Below the pieces are notes generated by a model that was not told the origin of the DNA, did no database searches, and worked only from the letters and a program-made list of their open reading frames with translations. Shown here in pieces: positions 13,215-25,320 of a stretch of DNA of 64,000 nucleotides (position 1 is the first letter of the stretch; each line of letters opens with the position of its first letter). Position numbers and translations under genes: made by a program. Location: NCBI GenBank assembly GCA_002633005.1, contig NMRA01000952.1:1-64000 (forward strand), written 5' to 3'. The stretch is from Phoronis australis. Lineage: Eukaryota > Phoronida > Phoronidae.

Positions 13215-13330
13215 AAAATATTAAACGTCAACGTGGCAACTCGCAATCCCGACTTAGACGAGTGTTCATCCGACGAAGACTTCATAGGTTTCACAGGAAT
13301 ACACTTATCAAGAAATACTAAAGAGGCAAA
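13215..13330 (+). repeat. Dispersed repeat with an acidic SSDE coding pattern, copy 2
   Basis: The plus strand reads NPDLDECSSDEDFIGFTG before a stop. It matches the minus-strand copy at 5080-5215 in both DNA and frame, and the homology extends to the shared word atggatagttt about 45 bases further on. Confidence 0.4.
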
Positions 13331-13957
13331 GTGAACGTGAACAGAGAACGGGACATACATGTATGGATAGTTTCGAAAACCGCTTGAATGACTTGCCATG
13401 GTGTCACTGAGCTACTGTAACTGCACTATTGTATAATGGAAACGACTGGCGCTTGTGTTTGCTGCCAAAAAATTTCGCAAGCGAAAAGCCTTCTTGGAGA
13501 AGCGCAGATGTGCATCACGGACCATCCAAATTTTGCACTGCATATAAACAGCGGAGTGCGTACGACCTTTTTTACGGCTAAGGAACTGGCGAAAACATCC
13601 TACACCCAGAGCACCAACAGAAGCCTGACGAACGAGTCAGTCATCAAACAGGTTATATGAAACGTTATGTTCTCACGCCTTGAATTAATTGCATATGTTT
13701 TCATGGCTATCTACACTTCTCCATAACCAAAAACTGATCAACAACCCGGCGATCTGCGTTTTTTTGTCTCCTAACTGCCGAACGCAAGCACACTAGGTAC
13801 AACTGACTTCAGCCTCAGTCTCTTTTTCTGCCCTTGCATGAACTGTTTGGTAAGCCAGAATTCGATCGTAAGTGAAATCACTGTCAACGAAATCCCGGCC
13901 ACTGACAGACACGGAGAATTTCACGGCCTCGCACTACATGTAGGTACTTTAATACCA

Positions 13958-14009
13958 AGTGAAGAATGAAAAGTACGACGTTGAAACGGCGTACTTTTCA
14001 TTCTTCACT
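13958..14009. repeat. Perfect hairpin, 19-bp arms
   Basis: Bases 13958-13976 (agtgaagaatgaaaagtac) are exactly complementary to 13991-14009, with a 14-base loop. The pairing extends imperfectly outward through tgcgag/ctcgca. It is probably the centre of a small foldback element. Confidence 0.6.
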
Positions 14010-15832
14010 ACTGCGAGCCACTTCGAAGTTTTTCGTGTTCTGCGGGTTGTAAAGTTTCATCATGGCTCCAGACACTATTAATTAAAAAACATATACAAGC
14101 GATGTTAAGCCCTCTTTCACTGAAACTAGGGAGAACTATGTAAAACATAAACCGGTATGTAGTTCTGAACATCACTTTAACAATGGGTATCCTGAAAAAG
14201 TAACCAGATACAACTATGAAAAGGAAAATGTTAGATTAATATAATACATTTTTCAATCAGATAAAGCAAATGCAATGTAGAAGAGGAGATGTTAAACATG
14301 TACATGTACATGTAGATAAATCATTGCACTTTACCGAATTACCTCACGAGAACGCCAACGTCGCACTGTTGAGATACTTTGATCTCTCGCCCAAAATATA
14401 ATTGGAAGGAACGCAGTGAAGTGGAAGCATCCGAAGTCACCCTACATAAATCCCTGACTGACCAAACTTCGATTCCCGTTACAGCCACACGTATGCCAAT
14501 ACCGACGAAGATCTGTCAAAAGATGACAGATTTAGTGAACTGATCAGGGCAAAAGACTGACTAACTGGTGACAAAATGACATTTTTAGTGAAATGATCAG
14601 GGTGAAAAACTGAACATCGGGTGATAAAATCAAAGTGAACTGCTCGAGTTATTGATTAAGAGCAATAAGGGAACAGCGTCTTTCAAGAGGCTACAGTAAG
14701 ATGGACAACGGCGGTGAAATGAGTGATCCCGGGGACAAAAAAATGGCATCCAATCTAATGTGTCAAGTAGATGGCGATTGGACGATATCGCTAACCGCCG
14801 AGGTCAGAAAAGGAGACGCATCATAGGTTACATGAATAACTGTTGTACTTAATGACCACATCAAATCAGGATAAAAGATTGAGTCTGAACTCGGAAGTAC
14901 TCGAGTTTCTACATGTAACTTGAACCATAGACTACAGTACATGGACTGCGAACTACGTACATGTATATTTTCAATGGACGAAATGTGTGTGCTCTTATAG
15001 AAGCAATGACGTCATTATTCACTAGCACCACCAGGCCAAATTATCTGGTTTTATTTCCGGCAAGTATGTCGTCTGCTAATCATGGTCGGCTGTTGTGTCG
15101 TCACACACTAACCGGAAACTGAAACAGTTAATTTAGGAGATTGGAGCCTCCTCTATGATAATATGCAAAAAATGTCAGAGTTGCAAATCCATTGTCTATA
15201 ATCTGTACTCGAACTTAGAAGTCACCACGAGCGAACCTGGACTGTATTCGAGCACAGAATAACAGACATTTAATTTATCTCGATTTCATACAAAAGTTCC
15301 CGTATAAAATTTCAAACTTAATTTCGAGTTCGATTAGACGTAAAAAGTCTATACCCCTGGTTTTTAACATTCATAACAATACCAGGAGCAACTTGAAGTT
15401 AAATCATTATTTCTGCCGTCGCACGACAAAACCTCCCTTGTAAACGTAAGTTTATTCCAGTGCAAAAACTGGCACTGCTCGGCCTCAGGGACACGACACG
15501 GCGTGCTATAATCTAGACATAGCCAATTGTTAGACTAAGGTGGAATCGCACGGGCCTCAAAATCATTTTGCCGAGAGCCCCTGAAAGGAGAGAGCCAACC
15601 CTGAAGACGTGTTTCCATATTTATTTCTAGTTGCGATAAACTCGCTATACATGATTTCGATCACTTACATTCACGAAGTTGGTCTCAAATAGTTCCTTCG
15701 GAAATAGAACGGGATAGCAGGGCCCCAAAGGATCAATTGGCTTGTTATTGATTGAGAAAGTCTTTGCAGAATGGATTGTATGGGGCGTGTCAAGTCATGA
15801 GCAGAACAGTTTCTGAATAAGCAATATACCAC

Positions 15833-16020
15833 TTCTCATCCGAGTTACATGTACGAACAAGTTGAGTGCAACTTTATAGCGGCTTGGTGTCCATATCGTT
15901 TTTCATTTGAGTTAAGGACGAATTGAGACCAATTTTACAGCGATGTTGTCACTAAATCACTTCTCATCCGATTAAGAAATAAGTTTTGACCAACTTTATA
16001 CCGGTGTGGTATTTAAATCA
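15833..16020. repeat. Diverged 60-68-bp tandem repeat, three units
   Basis: Units start at 15833, 15901 and 15961. Each begins ttctcatccga or ttcatttgag and carries a shared core of the form caactttata followed by cgg and ggtgt. It lies in a gene-free stretch. Confidence 0.45.
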
Positions 16021-17492
16021 AATTTTCGCTTTTTGGATAGAAGACGGGTTCATTGACGCTATAAATGTTAAAGCGAAAGGAATCTACAGGTAAGTACAGG
16101 CGTATGTGTACACGTCGTTTGTCCATTGAGATTCCAGCTTATCTCTGTTGTCGACAGTACATACATGTACCATATAATGCACTACTCCTACACTCCGTCC
16201 CTCCAGCCAGGTAGTTACTTCTGTCGATTACTTTGATGACTGATGTGTCAAGACAACTTGAGAAAGAGTGGCACTATCAAATACCGGTGTTCACTTCTCT
16301 TCCCACAGTCTTGGTGACTTTGATGCCTCTTACAAACCAAGAGGCCAAATAAATGAGTGACAAAGTACACATTGGTTACATTAAAAATTTAATTAGCAAG
16401 TTTTCATTTGATTTTGTATGATACTGACGACGAATATCTTGTTAAAATATGCAAACTCACGCATTACGAAATAGGATGTAATGCAGATGGTCGAAAGTTT
16501 CAGTAGACTAATATCATCTTTCGTCAGCGACTGACACACTCTCCGCACTTTCGTTAAATAACAGTTGACTGTTCGAGGGAGGGAGGTTGAACTCTAGGTC
16601 TCGGTTCAAGGGCGTGCGCTGAGTACGTATCACAATACACTACTTTGTTCTTACGCGAGAGCCAATTAGCTCCTTTGCCACAAATGTTGAAGTTCTCCAT
16701 GGAGATGGAATGGATGCTCACGATCATGTGTTCACGAACAGCTGTAGATATTTACACAGTCTCCGATGTTTTAAGCCATAGTATCCATAGACATCACCGC
16801 CCGTGAACTGCTACTTAAAAACAAAAGTGCGACGGGAGTCTCAGTCTCTGAAGAAAGCCCATTGTTGTCGGCTGAAACATTCGACCATCTGAGTTACACT
16901 CCGCCTCCTAAGTGAGTTTGCATGTTTAAATGTGGCATCAGGAGACAATGAACAATCTCTTTTATCATATCGAATATCTTGTCTTGATCCCATCAAATTT
17001 GTGGAAGTAATCACCCTAAACCTATCGGGAAACCGTGTTGATTCATGGATTGCTACACAGAGGCCTAATTCATACGCCTTGGTCATGTCTAACCAAACAA
17101 TAGGGTGACGTATTCTCTCTGTCACCTTCACACGACGTCTTACATGCCTGAGAACGACGTTGTACTGTACGGAACCAGAGTTGTTTGGTTATCCAACCAT
17201 CCCTGTGCATAGTGTTTTCTTCAGCTCCAGCTAGTTGATTGCCCTGTATGTATTAAATGAAATTAAAAGCTTGGTCTCCACGGAAATAGAAACAGGCGGT
17301 CATTTATTGATTCTGATTAATCGTCTTCCTTCGGCACATGACATTCTGTCATGCATAAAACTTCGCCCTGACATGGATCGCAGCCAGGTGAGTTATAGCG
17401 TGTGTGCTAAATTCTCCGACATGAAATTATGTGAATCTTAAATAAAGGCTTATCGTTTGCATTGTGTTCCGGTCTCCTTTCTGCTGCCTTAA

Positions 17493-17791
17493 GGATGGTG
17501 GCGTCATTCCATGCATCATTCTTCAGTTCTTTGATCCTTCCTTTCCAGCGTCAAATGACATTATCTTCTTTCTCTGCTCACCTTCTTTTGTTGTGTGTCG
17601 TTTTATGGAATGCTTACACTTTGCACACGAAGTCGACGTGCTGTTTGGCCCATTTGCCCTTGCTTTACACTGATGGTCGAATTTCAACCCCTTTTCACTT
17701 TCTAGAAATCCTTTATCAGCCCTTTCGATGCCTTCTGAAGTGCTGATGTTTTTTCTCTTATTTGACTGTCGTAAAGGGTTCCGTCATTGAT
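17493..17791 (-). other. Unidentified lysine-rich open frame
   Basis: The minus strand is open for about 85 codons without an upstream Met. It contains four cysteines, including CAKC preceded by HQCKARANG, followed by a basic stretch (HSIKRHTTKEGEQRKK) and a stop. Composition is protein-like, but I do not recognise a family. It could be an exon or a decayed mobile-element fragment. Confidence 0.2.
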
Positions 17792-17938
17792 TATTTTTAA
17801 GTAGGTGCAAAACGGTTGTTTAGTCTTTTAAATATAAAGTCTAAACCTATGTTGTTTCAATATGGAGATGGATAACGAAAAGCCTAACAAAGACATGACA
17901 CATATATTGTTCAATATTGAGTAAAGCATGGCACTTAC

Positions 17939-18050
17939 ATTATTGGCAACGTTGGCCAAATTCCCCAGCCTCCTGACCACGACGTCCCTGTCTCTACCAC
18001 AACCTGTGTACTTGCGGGTATAAACGTAAAAGTTAGAGGTGACGTTTTGG
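17939..18050 (-). CDS. Candidate M12B catalytic-domain exon
   Basis: This exon-like segment has an acceptor (TTGTGCAG) and a strong donor (AAT|GTAAGT), giving 1+111 bases. The encoded peptide includes FYVYTRKYTGCGRDRDVVV and then RRLGNLANVANN. The last part resembles the helix after the first strand of M12B catalytic domains (pattern xVxxxxxxLxNxVxxxY). The assignment is tentative. Its phases do not join directly to the propeptide-like exon at 20.3 kb or to the candidate at 18.9 kb, so other exons must lie between or the pieces belong to different gene copies. Confidence 0.35.
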
Positions 18051-18884
18051 CTGCACAAGAGCTCACAGTGGCAAATCAAACTACGAACTGCCAGTTCTTT
18101 ACAAGTCACTTCTCAAAGGAGTAAGGAGTCATTTGAAGCGTCAAAATTTATAGTTATTGTTAGCAACAGAAGGATTTGGACGCCAGTAAGTGACTATTAC
18201 CTATTAACGTTTACGCAAGCTGCAAGCAAGAGTTTTGTTTCCTCAGATGACTCTTTGTACAAGAGTATGGATCGACGTTTACCGCCAAATTCTTAGAAGA
18301 AATTGCCAGAATAGGGCACTGTTATCTACCAACCATAATTGCGATTGTGATACACGATTTCCTAAGTTTGTATTTTTAAACACAAAATTAACTGTGTTGC
18401 TGTCCAAAATGACTGGTTGCACTCCAAGATTCACGCACGAACTGAGGGGGTTAGCATACCTTTGGTTAAGTTGTACCTGTACTTAAAAGGATACAGAACT
18501 CTGCGACTAATTCCACTCCAGCTTCATACTGACTCTACTACTAAAGTACCTCTTGTATTTCCCTCAAACAAGACAAAAGATCCTTTCAGTAAAATACTCC
18601 CAGCTTGTGTGACTAAATAGATCCATGGAGCTCTAGTGGTGCAGTCTCCCTAAAGCCGTCGATAAACTCGCCCAAAGTGTTTGGTTATTGTAAGCATGGT
18701 AACTAGGTTTCAGATTTTTTAGGGTTAGCGAGGGTTGTTGATTATTGTTTAGTTTCAATAAGTTGAGTGAGCTGATTGTACCGTGTTAAATTCTCCAGTA
18801 TGGGTTTGTGCTATCTGGCAGCTATACAAGATTAAAATTTAAAATAGATGGGAGTTATCTAGTGATCAGCAACAGAGGATAAAC

Positions 18885-19002
18885 GCAAAAAAGTCTTTGA
18901 TTTTCATCATTAAGCTCCTTGCTCTTGCATGTTAAGTGTGCAGCTCCGTCCGTATTTTCAAAAAATACAAGGTTGACAATTAGAATTGATACAACGTTAT
19001 TG
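18885..19002 (-). CDS. Candidate M12B catalytic-domain exon (strand III region)
   Basis: After a TGCTAG acceptor the minus frame reads NNVVSILIVNLVFFENTDGA and later ends RLFC. This resembles the M12B pattern of a hydrophobic strand (I-x-I-V-x-L-V), an acidic turn and a phenylalanine-cysteine before the next helix. The donor would have to be TGC|GTTTAT, which is weak, and the tryptophan expected after the Cys is missing, so this may be a decayed exon. In the expected order it should follow, not precede, the 17.9-kb exon. Confidence 0.3.
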
Positions 19003-19253
19003 CTAGCAGCATCGTGAAATTTGTCGAATAAGGCAAAAGGTATTTTGAGATGAACTAGTGTAACGCGATATAGATGCTCAATTAGCCTCTTACCATCGTG
19101 TGATCGGCCACTAAGCATAGCTCAATGAATCGATTGCTGTTGTTCGTTGACTCATCTACCGCACGTATCACCTGCAAGACCAACATTGGCAATGCTGAAC
19201 GTGTTCACTTGCTAGCTAAAATTTCAGTCACCAGTTTGATTCCATATCAATCC

Positions 19254-19320
19254 ATTGGCGGATTTAAGGGGGGTCCAAGGGGGCCATGGCCCCCTTAAAA
19301 TTTCCCCGATTCCATTTGGC
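19254..19320. repeat. End of a DNA element (tggcggatttaagggggg type)
   Basis: The word ttggcggatttaaggggggt followed by gggccatggccccc is shared in type with the element ends at 52813 and 53998. Only one end is recognisable here. Confidence 0.4.
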
Positions 19321-19869
19321 AGTTCGGGGTGAAAATGTGTGGAGGGCAAAATCCTGGCTGTTGCNCAACTCAAAATCCTGAATCCACATCTGTAATCACT
19401 CATATTACAAACCGGACGTCCAATTTGAGCATGACAGTTCTGTTGATGTAAAGTTTGCATGATGACCACCGCTGGTGACGTCATACAATTGGGAAAGTGG
19501 ACCGTTACGACCATCTACTCAAACTTGTCGTCACTTTTTGTATACTTAACGGTCATCTTAAAATGAACGGTTGTTAAAAAGTCTTTTCTACATTTTGAAT
19601 AAGTATCTACTTATGTAGATCATCTGCAAGGCAACAATAGACACAATCCCGACTAGTTACAAGAAAAATTAAAATGACGGTTAAAGTATAACATAGGCAA
19701 TGTCTCACCCTAGCCACAAATAAAATGACACAGAGCAACAGCGGTAGCTTGTGTGTAAGCGAATTGCTCTTCTTGAAATATAAACGCACAACGAAAACAT
19801 TGTCATCGTGCGAAACTCCCGGTCATCTATCTATTCATTGAACAAAGGTGTTTCACAAGCAATAAACAG

Positions 19870-19926
19870 TTTCCAATATTCCCAATATGTGGGAATCCTG
19901 TCCAAATTGTGGGAATCCTGTTCAAT
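19870..19926. repeat. Short tandem duplication
   Basis: The sequence gtgggaatcctgt-caa occurs twice in tandem with a period near 22 bp. Confidence 0.5.
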
Positions 19927-20298
19927 ATACATAGGCAGCATCTCAGACCTGTAAATGACTTTGTCGTGGCACCCTCATGCTAGCTAAATCATTAAAGGTA
20001 CCCCTCCCCCCAGTTTTGATTGATTATGAATTGTCTGGAATCTAAATATACGAGTTTTATCAAAGTTTTGATTTTTTTCAACAGACATGTCTACTTTCAA
20101 TCCAGAAAATAATTTTGACTACAGTATGCGGCTTGTGGAGAGACATCGATTATAGTTTCCGTGATTATTGTCTAAGAATGCAAAATAAATGTAGGCGGCT
20201 TCGGGGATTTTCATTAATACTCGGATACAAGATCATTATTCGTTGAACTCGGATCTAGAAGAAACCTTAAACAAGACCAATAAGCCTAAGACGATTAC

Positions 20299-20458
20299 CC
20301 TTTGATACAATTCTTTATAGTTGTTCCAGGTATTTTGATCCACCCCGCATGTCTTGCTGTCAGGCGTTCTTTTCACTCGATATCTGAAGACGACGTGTTC
20401 GCCGCTCGAATAATTGGATGGTTCGATGTAAAGTGGTTCTTTATCAATTATTACGCCA
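20299..20458 (-). CDS. ADAM-type propeptide exon (M12B propeptide)
   Basis: This 160-base exon (1 + 53 codons) is bounded by a TATTTAG acceptor and an AGG|GTAATC donor. It encodes GVIIDKEPLYIEP, then HVVFRYRVKR and TCGVDQNTW. This is the end of the M12B propeptide: strand with IEP, the H-V-V-F/Y-R segment, and the cysteine-switch TCGV whose Cys holds the zinc in the latent enzyme. RVKR is also a minimal furin-type basic site, although the normal cleavage site lies further on. It is the most 5' piece of the ADAM-like locus I can identify. The preceding exon must end in phase 2. Confidence 0.65.
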
Positions 20459-23400
20459 CTAAATATAGATTGCAAAACCATTATGAAAATGAAAAAATAC
20501 TTTGCAAACTACTGGGAAAGTCTACAAGTGATTCATACTCATTTGGATACAAAGTGGTTATTTTGCAAGGTCGCTATCGGCTTGCTAAAATAGTACATCA
20601 AACATACCAACTTTCAAACAATATGAAATATATCTAAAACGTTATTGTTGTTAAGTATTGGAAATTTGTTATTGACTCAAAGGATACCAATCCCGATTTT
20701 GATCTTTGAACAGATTTTAAAAACTACTGTTCCTCAAGTTCTCTGGAGCAAGATAATACCCTGTAACCCTCGGCAATCTTCAAAAAGTTGGAGTAAAACT
20801 TTTAAAAATCCATTCAAAGTCTACTAAACGGGCAAGCGTAACCTATGCTTTGGGAGAGTTAAGTGCCGTTTACACTTATAAAGTTGACACGGATCAGCTG
20901 ACACTGAACGAGATGTTCCAGTGTGTAAACGGACTGACACCGCGGTGACAATTTTTTTTCCACCCGTTTGTGAGGTAGAGCAATTTGCGCCCGAATATCT
21001 TGCGCCGTGTCAATTATAAGTCTAAACGCGAAACTGGAGCAAAGCGGAAATGATCATCTCTACTGCGCTTGTGCAATGACCTTCATACGGGTTCTTTGTC
21101 TCTGCAACTCTCGTCATTTGTAAACCTGCCTCCCGTTCAGTAACGCTAGGACCTCACTAAAAAGCAAGACTTGGCGAGATTACGTGACATATTGCCGTGT
21201 ATTTTAAATGAGAACACGTGTTCTTGACTAGACTTTAACTAGGTCCTAGCGTAGGTCCTAACGTCTACTGAACGCCCGCCTGCGCTTGTGCGATCCAGTC
21301 TCTCCAGCCTGCAATTTCCGTCTTGCCACGGTTAGTGAGTTGTGTGTGTAAACGGCCGCTTGACACGGGTCAACTTGCTCCGTGTCAGTTGCGCCAGGCA
21401 AAAAGTTGATGTCTAAACGGGATTTTACACGACAACTGTAGGGAAAGACCACCCACCTGGAACCATACACATAAAGTACGAGTTTTTAATTGAATGCTGA
21501 TTTTATCATTCTAGTGGATGCCAAAAATGCCTTAGCGTGTAAATTAGATCGTAAATTAAATTGGTTGAAATCACAAAACAGGTTTTAGAATTGCTTTAAC
21601 ATTTGTTATCGCTACAAAGCTCGCCTAAACAAGAGTTAAACACTGGCACTTACTGAATTCTGTACAATGCAGAAGCACAGAAACTTACAATGTGCAATAG
21701 ATGTCATTGGTAAACTAACAAGAAGTCATCATATGATTCAAACTTCAAACCCCATATGGGCAGGGGCTGAAATCAACTCACCTCAGACCCCTACATGTGG
21801 TCAGCGCAACGCTGGAGTTCCGTTTTCCTAGAACGTAACCATGGTAGTAACAATTGTAGACATTCTGAAAGATTGATCTTCATTATAAGTGCTGGAGAGT
21901 GAGTATACGTCACACCGTGAAAGTCTCGTTACGCACCAGCGCTGTGGAATGAGTATCCCGACTGCCTGGTCGGCCAGTCGGGATACAGCCTTGTCGTTAT
22001 CAGTTTGACAGTGGCAAACCAATGTTTACATAGCCCAGCTGTCTTATTGTCTGCTTTCATCTGCTTCTCATGTAATCATAGCAATTATATTGTAAACAGC
22101 TATTCTGACGCTATAAGATTTTTGAAAATGCTATTTGCAAACGACTTTCAAGAAATGTCGTGAATTCGATGCGTTTTGTAGTGAAGTACTTTCACCAAAA
22201 AACTTCGATTGGAGAAAAACGGTTGACTTTCAGGCAAATTAGACTTGCTGATTCCTTTGAGTGACTGTAAGCTCTGACCACTAGCTTAACTGCAGTATTG
22301 GGTACCAACATAAAAGGCGTGGTTCACATGTTTAATTGAGCGTAATTCTAGATTAGAGGTTAGATCGTGACAGTGGAAATTTGATGTTTTTTACGCAGTG
22401 TCAAGGAGAATAGTTTGATAAACCCCAATTGATATTTGAAGTTTACCCAAACTAATAGGTCAGAATGGCGCAAACTCTTCGGAGCAGACATAAAGTCACC
22501 ACTGGTTTTACAACACGTTTTATACCATAATAACTTCAACAACAACAACGAAATAACGTTACATCGTATGACTTAGGCCTTAATTGGATTTAGCCTTGAT
22601 ATTATGCACAATTCCCGAGACAGCTCTATTTATAAATTTTGAAAGAGTCTGTCAAACGATCCAAAACTTGGCTTCTGGTACTGCGTACACTCACTCGTTT
22701 ATGAGGTTGCCATACGACCGGTGAGCCATCTCTCAAGTAGAACTTTTCCACATACTGCTTGGCAAAGATATACCTAAATGGGCACAGAATATAATTATAC
22801 TGTAGATCCGCTGGAAAAACATTGACGCTCACAAAAAGCACGAATAAAGCCGTCTGTATACATGTAGACAATGGCAAAGCCATGCCTTTTGATGTGTTAT
22901 GTTCCATACCCATTCCATTGATCAAAGGTGTGCTAATATGACGTCCGTATCCCGGCAAAGGGCAGTCGCCTGGTGGAGCGTCCACGAGTCGAGTAGAACC
23001 GCTAAACAAGATGTGGACAACTACGACATTATAAACTGATTCCACTCAAACATAACTCGACATGGAGACAACTTACGAGAAAAAGGAGAACAAGGATTGG
23101 AGTAAAGGTATGAAAACAGAAATAGTCGTTTGCTAAACTTTTTGTCGCCGGCAGATATTACAAAACAATTTCGTGATGGATTTGAAATAAAAGTACCGCA
23201 TGTGGAAATAATCTGGCCGGCTTGAAGCAAGGAGTGTAATGCAATAATAGGTCCCACTCCGCCACGTTGCCATTCACCGCTATGGTTATCGGCAGAAAAA
23301 CTATCGACTAAAGCGGCGAATAAACAAAACTAACTTGGCGGCGGGATTCCAAACCATGTAAACACTGATCAATTCATACTTTAACGACTTTCAACATGCA

Positions 23401-24917
23401 ATAAAATTACTGTGAGTAGAAAATGGGCAAAATATGTATATTTACATTCGCTTATTATGAAATGCGAATGAAAATGTGTGCCAATATTAGATTGTAAGAT
23501 TTTTGCTTTCATTTTTTGAAGCTCGCTTTAAAAGTCATGATTTTGGTTCATGTTTGTGTTTTTAATAAGGCAAATTACCGTTCCTAATTACACTTCATAC
23601 CTCCACGGACTATATTTTAGTGAATTCTCCTGGGAGTTCAGGGAGCACTTGGCCCCGGGTGCCAGCGGAAAGGGGTACATGGGAGGACTGCAAACAGGTA
23701 AAAACGGGTGTTGGCCCCTTCCAGGGGTTACATTGTGGAGTGCAAGGCAGGTAAAGGCCAATTGTGTGCCTCATGGGTTTTGGGCATCTTGGTTATTTCT
23801 ATACTTTTCATTACAAGTGTCAATCCAGAGATTTAGGCCCGGTCAATAGCGAATAGAAGCTTTCATCGACGTACTGAGGTTGCTTAACTTGGGCCAACTG
23901 GCACTTTAAAATTGTTCCGACTTTTTCACCGAGACCCACATAGTCTCTAATTAGACTTAAAGCTAGATTTGAGTCAATGTGACTGTAACTGTGGCCGTCA
24001 CCGGTCATATTGATGCATGATCATGGGTAAGTGACATTTTGACACAAAAAATGAATGACAATGAATTTGTCATAGTATTGAAAAACAAACAATCCTTGCC
24101 TTTGGGGATCCTTAAGGAACCTAAAACTGACAATTCTGGTGTTTTCGTGAATGAATTTGTGCAATTCATTGCGTTGCAAACACGTGCCTTTACCCATTGT
24201 TCCCGCGCCACATACTTGACCATTGCTTATTCGCTAGTTGGCGGCACTAGTACTAGCGATAACAGCGAACTCACACGTGAACACTCCTATCGTATTACAC
24301 TGCTTCATTTGAGTAAGAGTATGCACGTGCTGGACGAAGAAAATGCCCAAAAAGAGGTGACTACGACATAGTGTACAACACATAACAACCATTTATTTGA
24401 CAGAGCCATGCTGACAATAACACTGAAGCTTTTTACTAGTCATTCAGAGTCATAAAATTTAGCCTACTGTATATAATAGGGTGGGATTTTAATTTTATAA
24501 CTGTTCTATAATCATATCTTGAACGATTGCTCCAGGAACAAAACCACCAATAATGACATCCAACTAATTATACCTGTTGCGAGTCAAGTTCAACAGCACG
24601 TTGTGAGTAGGCAAGTTTAACTCCACCACAAGAACGTCAGAACTTTGCTGCCAAAGAGAAGACGGTGTGCATCAATTACCAATTTGACAGCATTACCAAT
24701 ATTTTGCAACTCCGGATACCGAATGTATTCGAAGGGCGTGAAACACGAAACAACTGATTTTTGTTTAGTGCAACTTCATCTACATTGTTACATAATTGCA
24801 CGAGCAGACAATTTGTACAATTTCTCCTGCAGAGTAAGTCGTGGTGTTGCCCAGCTAGCAACCAGCACTGGCTCTTCCATCCGTTCCAAACGCCGCAAAA
24901 TCATTCCAGAGTCTATT
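20459..24917. other. Stretch with repeats and one weak exon candidate
   Basis: Bases 20862-21432 look like an old DNA element: gccgtttacact and gacacgga near the left, with tccgtgtca and gtctaaacgg near the right. A small perfect hairpin (tatcccgactg and its complement) is centred near 21970. No recognisable domain is present. Confidence 0.4.
22695..22773 (-). CDS. Candidate internal exon, unknown product
   Basis: A 79-base segment lies between a good acceptor (CCCATTTAG) and a good donor (CGA|GTGAGT). It encodes 26 residues including YIFAKQYVEKFYLRDGSPVV. The frame is open and protein-like, but I do not recognise the family. It is on the same strand as the ADAM-like exons and upstream of the propeptide exon, so it could belong to that locus. 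Confidence 0.25.
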
Positions 24918-25320
24918 AAATGCAAGCCGTTACATGCTTGCAGTTCACTTCAATATATTACTACAATACATTATACACCGTAACAGTGTTTAAAGAGTCC
25001 TACGTACGTTTCACAGTGCCCACAATGAGAGGAACTTTTCTTTGAGCAAAGAAAACAAGTATGAAGTAGCGAGTCCTAAGAGTTCTGGGATAGCGGTACC
25101 TTCATCTGAGGTTGTCATTTTGAAAATTCGGCGCAAAATACAGAAGCCGTTAGTCTCAAAGCTGAATATCAGCGAAAATCTTGGCGACAAGAGTAAACAT
25201 AGACTTGATCCTGGAGCGCACTGAAAAACGCATGTAGGACTTGTTGAAGAGTGTTACGGCGTTCTAATGTATTGTAGTAATATATTGCAGTGAGCTGCAA
25301 GCATGTAACGGCTTGCATTT
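24918..25320. mobile_element. Large inverted-repeat element, about 104-bp arms
   Basis: The left arm (24918-25020, starting aaatgcaagccgttacatgc) is nearly complementary to the right arm (25217-25320, ending gcatgtaacggcttgcattt). The spacer is about 200 bp and holds a 60-codon open frame with no known motif. The right arm abuts the internal sequence of a foldback-like element. Confidence 0.65.

Larger units (their letters stand above)
12415..17492. other. Stretch without a recognised gene
   Basis: It contains a G/C-rich tandem patch at 12770-12915 (element-end-like cccccttgtggtgcatcgcc and ccccctatggtgcgccgcc), the SSDE repeat copy 2 at 13215-13330, a hairpin near 13.98 kb, a diverged tandem pair at 14531-14640 (tgatcagggcaaaagactg and its relative), and a 60-68-bp triple repeat at 15833-16020. 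I see no convincing exon. Confidence 0.5.

Noticed and set aside
14701..14826. Short plus-strand frame starting MDNGGEMSDPGDKK
   Set aside because: The start context is good, but the frame ends after about 42 codons with no good donor or similarity; too little support.
20236..20637. Plus-strand frame of 111 codons over the propeptide exon
   Set aside because: It is the shadow of the minus-strand exon, which has splice sites and the IEP...TCGV pattern.
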